Assembly (NCBI GenBank): GCA_024743315.1
Contig: JANSWU010000001.1
Location: 620,001-684,000 of the forward strand
Direction: 5' to 3'
From: Hyphomonadaceae bacterium
GTDB taxonomy: Bacteria > Pseudomonadota > Alphaproteobacteria > Caulobacterales > Hyphomonadaceae
DNA length: 64,000 nucleotides
Under the pieces are notes generated by a model. That model had not been told where the DNA came from and made no database searches. It worked only from the letters and a program-made list of their open reading frames with translations. Shown in pieces: positions 35,419 through 44,562 of the stretch (its first letter is position 1; each line of letters begins with the position of its first letter). The translations under genes and the position numbers were made by a program.

Positions 35419-36864
35419 TTACAGCACGAGTGGCGCGAGCCAAAATCCAATCGCGGTGATCACGACAATACCGATTAGATTGACGCGTAATCCACGTTGA
35501 ATCATTTGTCCGATCGGGACCTTGTCTGTTGCATAGATGATTGCGTTCGGGGCGGTTGCGACCGGCAACATGAATGCGCAGCTGGCCGCCACTGCGGCAG
35601 GTGCGAGCAGGCTGGAGGGGGCGGCGCCAATGGCTGCCGCCAGCGCCCCTAGAATCGGGGCGAGGGTCGTCATCGTCGCGACATTGCTGGTCAGCTCGGT
35701 CAGGAAAATCACCAGGGCAACCACGGCAGCGATGAAGAAAATCGGCGGCAAGACTGACAGCGCGGTGAGTTGATCGCCGATAAATTCAGACAGTCCTGTT
35801 CGCGTCACTGCGTGTCCCAGACTGATGCCACCGCCAAATAGGATCAGCACGCCCCAAGGCAGTTTCACGGCTTCGGACCAGGTTAGGATGGCGCGGTTCT
35901 CGGATTTTCCGGCGGGGACCAGAAACATCACAATCGCCCCGGCAATTGCGATCCCCATGTCGCCCACGGCCATTAGCCAAGGCGCGTCAAACCCCTGCGC
36001 TTCTGCGGTCAATTGGATCGGCACGCGTGCGACCCAGAGAAATGCGACGACCCCAAAAACCAGAGCCGCGCGCGCCTCGGGCGCTGTGATCGGGCCGAGC
36101 CCTTGGCGCTGCTCGCGCACCGTCTGCATCGCCGCGGCGCCATCGCCGAGATCCGGTAAAGCGCGGGTGACCGACCACCAGGCGATCGGAATGAGCAGTG
36201 CTACAGAGGGCAGGCCAAAGCTCATCCATTGTCCGAAGCCAATGGTCGCGCCCGTATTCTGGACCAGCCAGTCGATCGCGATCAGGTTGGTCGGGGTTCC
36301 GATCGGGGTCGCGACGCCCCCAATCGAGGCGGCATAGCAAACCCCAAGCAGCAGCGCGGTGACGAACCGACCGCTTTGATCGTTTAGCGCCGCCGCCGCC
36401 GAGATGGCGATTGGCACCATCATCAAAGTCGTCGCGGTGTTCGAGATCCACATGGACAACAAGGCCGTGGCGACCATGAAGCCAAAAATCAGGGCGGCGG
36501 GGTGGGAGCCGACCCTCGAAACGATGTTGAGTGCGATCCGCTTGTGCAGCCCCCAGCGTTCTATTCCGAGCGCGATGATGAAGCCGCCTAGAAGCAGCAT
36601 AACGATTGGGCTGGAATAGCCTGCGGCGGCTTCTCGCGCGCTACCGGCCCCGATCAGCGGAATCACTGCAAGGGGGAGCAATGATGTGACTGGGATTGGA
36701 ATCGGCTCTGTCGCCCACCAGATCGCCATCCACACCATCAAGGCGCCAATCGCCCAGCCTGAGAAGGTCAGATCCTCCGGTACGCCAGCCAAAAGCATCA
36801 AACCCGCTGCCAAGGGCCCGAGATAGAGACCTATGCGTTTGGTGAGGCTTGCCGATCCGTCCAT
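35419..36864 (-). CDS. DASS (SLC13) family sodium/anion symporter
   Basis: 481 residues with about 11-12 membrane helices. The SNT/SNV-type motifs of the DASS fold are visible (ISNTATTLMMVPIA and ELTSNVATMTTLAPIL), as in VcINDY-type dicarboxylate carriers. Likely substrates are dicarboxylates or sulfate with sodium. It lies downstream of proB on the same strand, 38 bases away, so it may be cotranscribed. Confidence 0.9.
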   Translation of the reverse strand: MDGSASLTKRIGLYLGPLAAGLMLLAGVPEDLTFSGWAIGALMVWMAIWWATEPIPIPVTSLLPLAVIPLIGAGSAREAAAGYSSPIVMLLLGGFIIALGIERWGLHKRIALNIVSRVGSHPAALIFGFMVATALLSMWISNTATTLMMVPIAISAAAALNDQSGRFVTALLLGVCYAASIGGVATPIGTPTNLIAIDWLVQNTGATIGFGQWMSFGLPSVALLIPIAWWSVTRALPDLGDGAAAMQTVREQRQGLGPITAPEARAALVFGVVAFLWVARVPIQLTAEAQGFDAPWLMAVGDMGIAIAGAIVMFLVPAGKSENRAILTWSEAVKLPWGVLILFGGGISLGHAVTRTGLSEFIGDQLTALSVLPPIFFIAAVVALVIFLTELTSNVATMTTLAPILGALAAAIGAAPSSLLAPAAVAASCAFMLPVATAPNAIIYATDKVPIGQMIQRGLRVNLIGIVVITAIGFWLAPLVL

Positions 36865-36902
36865 TCGCGCAATGGGCCGGTCTTGGCACTGGAAGTCAAG
36901 CT

Positions 36903-38029
36903 TTAGCGCTCGAGGACAAGATCGTTTCGATGAACGATGGCCGGGCGACCGCGAAAGCCCAGTTCTTGTTCAATCTGATCCGTCTGCCTCCCCGCAATTC
37001 TCGCAATGTCTTCAGAGCTGTAGGCGGTAATGCCTTTGGCGATGATGGCGCCATCGTCCGCTCTGATTTCGACGGCCGCACCGCGGGCAAACTGACCCTC
37101 TACGCCGATCACGCCGACCGGCAGTAGGCTGGCGCCTGAAAGCAGCGCGTTTGCCGCTCCCGGATCGACTGACACCGAACCCTCTGGCGACAAATGTCCT
37201 TTCAGCCAGACCTCGCGCGCTTTGTCGGGCGATAGGTCTGACAGAATCAAGGTTGCGCGTGCCCCATTTCGAAGTGCGGTCAAAGGTCGGTCTGGCTCGC
37301 CCAGCGTGATGATGGTGGCGCACCCGGCGCTTTGCGCAATTTGCGCGGCGGCGAGTTTGGTTGTCATGCCGCCGCTGCCCACGTCTGCCTGATGATTACT
37401 GTCGCCCGCCATGGCCAGGTGTTTGGGGGTCAGGTCATGCACAATCGGGATGTGTTCGGCATCCGCATTGCGATTTGGGTCTGCCGTGTAAAGGCCATCG
37501 ACATCAGAGAGCAGGATCAAAGCATCCGCGCTCATCATTTGCGCGACGCGGGCCGCCAGGCGATCATTGTCGCCATAGCGGATTTCGTCAGTTGCGACGG
37601 AATCGTTTTCATTGATCACCGGAACGGCTCCGGCACTGAGCAACGTCTCAAGGGTCGCGCGCGCGTTCAGCCAACGCCGCCGATTCTCCGTATCCTCGAG
37701 CGTGAGCAGGGTTTGTGCGACTGTGGTCTCTTGTAAGGCAAAGGCTTGCGCGAGCGCGGCCATGAGCAGAGGTTGACCGAGCGCCGCCGCCGCCTGTTTT
37801 TCTTCGAGTTTTCTCGGACGGCCTGGACCAAGATGAGTGCGACCAAGCGCGATCGCACCAGAAGAGACGAGAATAATCTCCTGACCCGCAGCCCGGTGTT
37901 CAGCGATGTCGGCGGCCAGTCCATTGAGCCAGGCCTGTCGCGCCCCGCCATTCTCTGCGATCAGCGCGGATCCGACTTTCACGACGATCCGCTTGGCGCG
38001 GTCGATCAGGTCCGAGGTCTCCGCAGCCA

Positions 38030-38030
<1 letters not shown>
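36903..38030 (-). CDS. proB: Glutamate 5-kinase
   Basis: First step of proline synthesis: glutamate plus ATP to gamma-glutamyl phosphate. 375 residues: an amino-acid kinase domain (AKRIVVKVGSALI, SSGAIALGR, INENDSVATDE) and a C-terminal PUA domain (about 280-360). ATG at 38030 shares one base with the obgE stop (TAATG), which is why it was chosen over an in-frame TTG at 38048. Proline accumulates under osmotic stress in many bacteria; control here is not visible. Confidence 0.95.
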
Positions 38031-39085
<1,055 letters not shown>

Positions 39086-39128
39086 TTAGGCGATCATGGG
39101 CAGAAAAGCGAGGGAACCGCGCACTGAG

Positions 39129-39683
39129 CTAGTGCGCGTTTCCCATGGCCAGCTCTGCGGGAGCACGAAGCGCGTATCGCCAGGCCGGCGCTTTGCCACC
39201 GCGGGCCAGACTGTACAGTTGCTTTTCGCCGACGCGTTCGAAGCCGAGCTTTTCCAGCACCCGGCCAGAGGCGGGATTGTCCTGAAAGTGCCCAGCGACG
39301 AATTGCGTGACGCCAAAAGTGACCTCACCCCATTCAAGCAAGGCAGCGGCAGCTTCGGTGGCGACGCCTTTGCCTTGTACGGCTTTGTCGACCCAATAGC
39401 CGATCTCCCAAGCCTCACCGCGCGAGCGGTTAAATCCGACCGAACCAATCACACCGGCCTCAGCATGGGTGATGACAAAAGCATACTCTGTCCCTTGCGC
39501 GCGCGCTTTGTCGGCATAGGCGATCCAGTCCAGCGCGTCTTGCGGTGCATAAGGATGCGGCAAGCGGGCGAGATTGCGAGCCATATCCTTATCATTCACG
39601 CAGCAGGCGATCTGCCGTGCGTCTTTTGGTTCTGGCGGTCGCATCAGGAACCGCTCTGATTTAAACTCAAATGATCCACCCAT
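39129..39683 (-). CDS. GNAT family N-acetyltransferase (RimJ-like)
   Basis: 184 residues with the acetyl-CoA site of the GNAT fold (GYWVDKAVQGKGVATEAAAALLEWG) and the beta-strand motif GSVGFNRSRGEAWEIGYW. This resembles RimJ/RimL enzymes that acetylate ribosomal protein N-termini. The position between rpmA and obgE fits a ribosome-related role, which is inference. ATG at 39683 was chosen because GGAG lies six bases upstream; an ATG at 39695 is the alternative. Confidence 0.82.
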   Translation of the reverse strand: MGGSFEFKSERFLMRPPEPKDARQIACCVNDKDMARNLARLPHPYAPQDALDWIAYADKARAQGTEYAFVITHAEAGVIGSVGFNRSRGEAWEIGYWVDKAVQGKGVATEAAAALLEWGEVTFGVTQFVAGHFQDNPASGRVLEKLGFERVGEKQLYSLARGGKAPAWRYALRAPAELAMGNAH

Positions 39684-39711
39684 TGAGATCTCCATTGGGA
39701 GGCAAAGAAAA

Positions 39712-39735
39712 AGGGAGGCAGTGGCCTGCCTCCCT
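39712..39735 (-). terminator. Intrinsic terminator after rpmA
   Basis: A perfect ten-base stem, AGGGAGGCAG (39712-39721) and CTGCCTCCCT (39726-39735), with a four-base loop; on the minus strand it is followed by TTTTCTTTG. It lies 45 bases past the rpmA stop and separates the L21-L27 pair from the GNAT gene. Confidence 0.9.
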
Positions 39736-39779
39736 CTGGAACTTTTTGGCCACCACCCTGGCGGCCCGACGTGACCGCG

Positions 39780-40049
39780 CTATTCTGCTGCGTCCGCGAG
39801 CGGTGTCACTGACACGTACTGACGGTTGCCGCGCTTGCGAGAAAACTCGACTTTGCCCTCGACGAGTGCGTAGAGCGTGTGGTCCTTGCCCATGCCGACG
39901 CCGCGACCTGGATAGGTCTTGGTGCCGCGCTGGCGGATAATGATATTGCCCGGAATCACGTGCTCGCCACCATACTTCTTGGTGCCGAGATATTTAGGAT
40001 TTGAATCGCGTCCGTTCTTCGACGAGCCGCCTGATTTCTTATGAGCCAT
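39780..40049 (-). CDS. rpmA: 50S ribosomal protein L27
   Basis: 89 residues; the N-terminal [16 protein letters not shown] of L27 and the [18 protein letters not shown] core are intact. L27 reaches into the peptidyl transferase centre. It follows rplU, as in most bacteria, and is closed by the terminator at 39712-39735. Confidence 0.98.
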   Translation of the reverse strand: MAHKKSGGSSKNGRDSNPKYLGTKKYGGEHVIPGNIIIRQRGTKTYPGRGVGMGKDHTLYALVEGKVEFSRKRGNRQYVSVTPLADAAE

Positions 40050-40088
40050 AACCGGTCTCCAATCTTTAATCAGCTTATAGCCGAAATC

Positions 40089-40769
40089 TTACCCTTTCGC
40101 GAGCTCTTTAGCCTGGGCGACCCAGTCATTGCTCTCAAACTTACCTGCAGCACCGATCTTCTCTTCCAGAGCCTCAATGTCTGCTTTCTTCATTTTCGCG
40201 ATTTGCGCGAAAGTGGTGATGCCTTCCGCTTCCAGCTTGCCCGCGAAGACCTTTCCGAGGCCCTTCATCTTGGTCAGGTCATCCGCCTTGGCCGGTGCCG
40301 CCTCTTTCTTTGGCGCAGCCTTTTTCGCAGCTGGCTTCTTCTCAGCCGCCTCTTTCTTGGCTGCAGGCGCTTTCGCCTCTGCTTTAGGGGCGGCTTCTTT
40401 CTTAGGAGCCTCTTCCTTTTTCGGCGCTGCTTTCTTCTTCGCTGGTGCTTTCTTGCCGTCCGCAAGGATCGACTCAATGGTCACAACGGTCTCGAGCTGA
40501 CGATGACCTTTCTTGCGACGATAAGTGTTGCGCTGACGCTTTTTCATGATCAGGACTTTGGCGCCCTTGCGTTGCTCAGCGACCGTGCCAACCACGCTGG
40601 CCCCAGCAACCACAGGCTCACCAATGGTTACTTTCTTGTCGTCGCCCAGCATCAAAACGTCTTCAAACGTGACACTGTCGCCAGCGTCTGCAGCGAGTTT
40701 CTCAATGACGATTTCATCGCCTTCGGCAACTTTGTATTGTTTGCCACCTGTCTTAATGACCGCGAACAT
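40089..40769 (-). CDS. rplU: 50S ribosomal protein L21 with a C-terminal helix-hairpin-helix extension
   Basis: 226 residues, against about 103 for ordinary L21. Residues 1-107 are a complete L21 ([20 protein letters not shown], then [16 protein letters not shown]). Next comes an Ala/Lys/Glu-rich low-complexity linker (about 108-168). The C-terminal domain (about 169-226) reads [21 protein letters not shown]...[13 protein letters not shown], the helix-hairpin-helix type seen in other DNA/RNA-binding proteins. It is first in the rplU-rpmA pair, with a divergent tRNA-Ser gene upstream. The role of the extension is unknown; similar tails occur in other alphaproteobacteria. Confidence 0.95.
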   Translation of the reverse strand: MFAVIKTGGKQYKVAEGDEIVIEKLAADAGDSVTFEDVLMLGDDKKVTIGEPVVAGASVVGTVAEQRKGAKVLIMKKRQRNTYRRKKGHRQLETVVTIESILADGKKAPAKKKAAPKKEEAPKKEAAPKAEAKAPAAKKEAAEKKPAAKKAAPKKEAAPAKADDLTKMKGLGKVFAGKLEAEGITTFAQIAKMKKADIEALEEKIGAAGKFESNDWVAQAKELAKG

Positions 40770-40937
40770 GGCGCTCGTCCTTCTCAGAACTCAAAAAATG
40801 AAACTTTGGCCGCTGCCGGTTCCGGCGCGGACATGAAGGCGCGGGTAAACACCAAACAGTGCCATGAGTCAAACCCATTTCCGCATGAAATGCAGGGCTT
40901 GATGCGTTTCTTCGCGCGCTTTACGGGATGACAGCTC

Positions 40938-41027
40938 GGAGAGGTGCCGGAGTGGCTGAACGGGACGGTCTCGAAAACCGTTGAGCGCGCAAGCGTTCCG
41001 AGGGTTCGAATCCCTCTCTCTCCGCCA
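40938..41027 (+). tRNA. tRNA-Ser (anticodon CGA)
   Basis: 90 bases forming a full class II cloverleaf: acceptor stem GGAGAGG with TCTCTCC (one G-U pair), anticodon stem ACGGT/ACCGT around loop CTCGAAA, a long variable arm, T arm AGGGTTCGAATCCCT, and a genome-encoded CCA (41025-41027). The CGA anticodon reads UCG serine codons. It stands alone between the divergent rplU and the flavoprotein gene, with no attachment-site signature next to it. Confidence 0.97.
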
Positions 41028-41193
41028 GCTAGCCCATTGTTTTTCGAGAACAAGAGTAGGAAATGGCTGGATTTACTGGTATCGACCACCAGGTCGGCTC
41101 AGCGCCTCCTGTTATGAGGTCTGATCGTAAAAAGTTTTGTTTTATCATAAGCTTATGTCCGCGCATGGGGGCGCGCATTTGGAAAGGGTGATT

Positions 41194-42603
41194 ATGGAAT
41201 TTGAGGCAGATTATCTGGTCATCGGTAGCGGCGCGACGGGCATGGCCTTTGTCGACACGATCCTGACCGAAACCGACGATACCGTTCTTATGTTGGATGA
41301 TCGTGCGGTCCCGGGTGGGCATTGGAATGAAGCCTATCCTTTCGTCCGTCTACACCAGTCCGCGTCCACCTATGGTGTGAATTCAAAAGAATTGGGGCGC
41401 GGACGGATCGAAACCTCAGGCTTGAATGAAGGCTTCGAAGAACTCTCCTGCGGGCCCGAAATCACGCGCTATTATCACGAGCTGATGGAAGAGACCTTTT
41501 TGCCCTCCGGGCGGGTCACCTTCCTGCCGCTGACGCGTTACCACGAAGATGGCACGATCACCTCAGTGGTCACGGGTGAGACGCATACTGTTAAAGTGCG
41601 CAAGAAAACCGTCTTCGCCAATTACATCACCACAGCCATTCCAGCGACGCATACACGGAGTTTTGAGACCGCGGACGAGGTCGCCTGCATCCCACCGAAT
41701 GACTTACCATTGCGCGTCGGGGATCATCAGCAGTTTTGTATTCTCGGCAGCGGTAAGACGGCGATGGATTGCATCACCTGGTTGCTCGGTCATGGTTGCA
41801 CCCCGGATCGGATCAGCTGGGTAGCGCCGCGCGACGCCTGGTTCCTCAATCGCGTGAATTTCCAGACGATTGACCAGAAATTCTTCGATGACACGGTCGG
41901 CGGACAAGCGCGCGCCGTGGAAGTCTATGCGGCGGCGGAGTCAATCGAAGATCTTGAGAACCGCATGGAAGCGGCCAATCTCTGGCAACGCATCGACACA
42001 ACTCGGCGTCCGACCATGTTCCATGCGGCAATCATGACCGAGAAAGAGGTCGAAACCTTGCGCCAGATCGAAAACGTCATCCGCAAGGGCTATGTCAAAC
42101 GGATTGAGCCCGGCCGGATGATCATGACCGAGGGCGAGGTCGAGATGCCCGCCGATACGCTTTATGTCGACTGCACGGCCAGCGCCTTCAAGAATTATGT
42201 CAATGTGCGGGTTCCCGTGTTTCAACCGGGCGAGATTCATCTTCAGGGCATTCGGCAATTCCAGCCCTGTTACAGCGCTGCTCTGATTGCCTGCATCGAG
42301 GCGCGGATCCCGGAAGTCGAGAAAAACAATTATGCGCGCCCTGTGCCCGGCATCGATACAACAGAAGATGTCTTGCTGGTGCTCGCGGCGGCGATGGAAA
42401 ATACGCTGGCCTGGATGAGTTCACCCGAGATTAGCGATTGGCGGGCGTCATGCCGGCTAGACGGTTTTAACAGCCTGATCACAAATGCTGACATGAATGA
42501 TCCAAAAGTGGCGGAGACGCTGATGTCGATCCTTGGAAATGGCGAGACGGCGATCAACAATCTGAAAAAGCTCGCGCAAGATGCAGAAGCGGCGCGAGCC
42601 TAG
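41194..42603 (+). CDS. FAD-dependent oxidoreductase, lone NAD(P)-binding Rossmann type
   Basis: 469 residues beginning with a dinucleotide-binding motif LVIGSGATGMAFVDTIL, then GGHWNEAYPF. A second Gly-rich site FCILGSGKTAMDCITWL lies near residue 185. The two sites together resemble flavin monooxygenases and related amine/ketone oxidases; there is no signal peptide. The substrate is unknown. ATG at 41194 has AAGGG seven to eleven bases upstream; the frame also opens at 41137. It is convergent with the TPR gene and shows no operon partner. Confidence 0.75.
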   Translation: MEFEADYLVIGSGATGMAFVDTILTETDDTVLMLDDRAVPGGHWNEAYPFVRLHQSASTYGVNSKELGRGRIETSGLNEGFEELSCGPEITRYYHELMEETFLPSGRVTFLPLTRYHEDGTITSVVTGETHTVKVRKKTVFANYITTAIPATHTRSFETADEVACIPPNDLPLRVGDHQQFCILGSGKTAMDCITWLLGHGCTPDRISWVAPRDAWFLNRVNFQTIDQKFFDDTVGGQARAVEVYAAAESIEDLENRMEAANLWQRIDTTRRPTMFHAAIMTEKEVETLRQIENVIRKGYVKRIEPGRMIMTEGEVEMPADTLYVDCTASAFKNYVNVRVPVFQPGEIHLQGIRQFQPCYSAALIACIEARIPEVEKNNYARPVPGIDTTEDVLLVLAAAMENTLAWMSSPEISDWRASCRLDGFNSLITNADMNDPKVAETLMSILGNGETAINNLKKLAQDAEAARA

Positions 42604-42645
42604 TCGAAAGGTTCGCGCCGCTGATCCAGTTAATCCGTTTAACGC

Positions 42646-44562
42646 TTAAGGCGCCGCGGACGCGAACTCGGTGCTCGTATTGTCGCCGCCTTCATCAGCG
42701 AGGCTTGCGGTTTCCTCGGCGTCTGGCAACAAGCGCTGAATGCGATCTTGCTCGGCGGCTGCTTCCTCTGCATCTCCAATCTCGGTCAACGCCGTGACAC
42801 GCAACCGGCGAACCGCGATATTGGCGGGGTCCTGTTCGAGCAAGTCATCTGTATATGTCAGGGCTTCCTCATATTTTCCGAGACCGACTTGCACCGCGAC
42901 CAGCTGGGCGGTGATTTCCGCATCATTCTCTTCGCTCATCTCCATCAATTGGAGCAGGGTTTCTTCCGCCTGTTCCGGATTGCCGGCCGTTTCATGCACG
43001 CGCGCCAGCGCGGTCAGAGTGGGTGCGTCATTCGGGTTGAGCGCGACAAAGGCTGTCAGGATTTGCTCGGCGGCTTGATACTCTTCCATGACCAGCAAAT
43101 GGTCGCTCATTTCGAGCGTCGTCTTACGGCTGTCCGGGTTAAGCTCCAAGGCGCGGGCGAAGGCTAGGAGTGCGTCTTCATTGGCTTCGGCGACCGCGAG
43201 GCTGCGCGCCTTGTAGAGCCAGAATAGCGGACTGTCTGGGTTTTTCGTCAGCAGCACGTCGAGGCGCTCATTCGCCATTTCTGGAGAGCCTTGAAGGTAT
43301 TCATAGCGCGCCAGCGCGAATGCGGCCGGTTGCGCAAAGATCGACGTCGGAGACAGTTCCGTGGCAATTGCGTTCGCAGCTTCGATCTCACCGGTTTCGA
43401 GTTGCAGGAGCAGGCACATATAGGTCATGCGCTCACGATTTTCCCGCGCGGCGCAGGTGGCGTCACGGGTTTCCAAGGTGGGTGGGCGGATCACGCCGCT
43501 CGCTTCTTGTAGGGCCAGCAGCAAGGCTTCTTGTTCAGCCGACATTTCAACATTTGCCATTCGGCGAATGACAGAGCGCGAGGCCCGCGGACGTTCAGAG
43601 GCCAGCAGATTGACGGCGCGCGAGAACAGAATGTCAAAATCATTTTGCGCTTCTGAGCTGGCATTCCGGAACAGGGGCAAGGCGGCTTCGAAGCGTCCGA
43701 GAGAGAAGTTAAACTCGCCCCATTCCTTCATGGTGATGGCACTGTCGGGCGACAAAGCCAGGGCGCGCTCATAGTCGGCTTCGATTTCTTCGCTTGGGTA
43801 CTGACCCGACCGCGCTTTGGCGGTTGCGAACCGGCGCCAGGTTGGGCCGCTATCTGGACGGAACTGGATCGAGCGATCGAAGGAATCAATCGCTTCTTCA
43901 TAGCGTGCGAGTTCGACTTGCGACTGGCCGAGCAAGGACAGTGATTTGCCTTTACGCGAGCTGCTGGTGATGTCGACCGACCGCTCAAACACGCGGATTG
44001 CTTCTTCATGTTGTCCGGTCTCTGCGAGCAGAATGCCGTAATTGACATAACCCGGATTGTGGTTCGGGTTGGCGGCCAAATGCGTCGCATAAGCTTCGAT
44101 GGCTGCGTCGATCTTGCCCGCCCCGCGGAAGGACAGGGCATAAGAGAATGAGGCGCCATGCTCAATACGCTGCTCCGGCGGAAGACCTTTCAAGACGTCA
44201 ATGGCTTCCTGGAAGCGTTTGCGAGAGGTCAGCAATTCGCCGACATAGGCGGCAAATTTCGGCTTGTCCGCATCGGTTGCGCGGCGAAAGAATGGCGTGG
44301 TCTGCAGCCGATCATAAGTCAGCGGCGCCAAAGACGTATCCTGCACCAGGCGAACCAGGTCGGCTTGATAATCTTCCGACAGATCAGTCGTATCGACGAG
44401 CTCAATCTCTTGCTGGTCATCAGATGAAATGGACCGCGCAATGGTCGTGTCCTCATCACTGCGAACAACGAATTCGGCGACGAATGTCAGTCCCGCAATG
44501 GCCAGCGCAAGCGCGCTGAGCACCGGTGCGGAAAAGAAAGGTGATTGCTCATGCATGGGCAA
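42646..44562 (-). CDS. Membrane-anchored TPR protein
   Basis: 638 residues: one N-terminal membrane helix (about 10-30) after a short cytosolic start, then many tetratricopeptide repeats (about 90-600) with the usual W/L-G-Y-A-F-A-P pattern (for example NPNHNPGYVNYGILLAETGQ). This puts the TPR array in the periplasm, where it could scaffold protein partners. The gene starts inside the last bases of the ATP-grasp fusion gene, a 14-base overlap, so it is translated with it. An ATG two codons in (44556) is an alternative start. Function is unknown. Confidence 0.85.
   Translation of the reverse strand: MPMHEQSPFFSAPVLSALALAIAGLTFVAEFVVRSDEDTTIARSISSDDQQEIELVDTTDLSEDYQADLVRLVQDTSLAPLTYDRLQTTPFFRRATDADKPKFAAYVGELLTSRKRFQEAIDVLKGLPPEQRIEHGASFSYALSFRGAGKIDAAIEAYATHLAANPNHNPGYVNYGILLAETGQHEEAIRVFERSVDITSSSRKGKSLSLLGQSQVELARYEEAIDSFDRSIQFRPDSGPTWRRFATAKARSGQYPSEEIEADYERALALSPDSAITMKEWGEFNFSLGRFEAALPLFRNASSEAQNDFDILFSRAVNLLASERPRASRSVIRRMANVEMSAEQEALLLALQEASGVIRPPTLETRDATCAARENRERMTYMCLLLQLETGEIEAANAIATELSPTSIFAQPAAFALARYEYLQGSPEMANERLDVLLTKNPDSPLFWLYKARSLAVAEANEDALLAFARALELNPDSRKTTLEMSDHLLVMEEYQAAEQILTAFVALNPNDAPTLTALARVHETAGNPEQAEETLLQLMEMSEENDAEITAQLVAVQVGLGKYEEALTYTDDLLEQDPANIAVRRLRVTALTEIGDAEEAAAEQDRIQRLLPDAEETASLADEGGDNTSTEFASAAP

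Noticed and set aside
35419-36864. DASS carrier as part of the ptsM/npr unit
   Set aside because: It is on the opposite strand and convergent, so no shared transcript is possible.
40938-41027. tRNA-Ser as an integration site for a mobile element
   Set aside because: No integrase gene, direct repeat of the tRNA 3' end or composition shift lies beside it.
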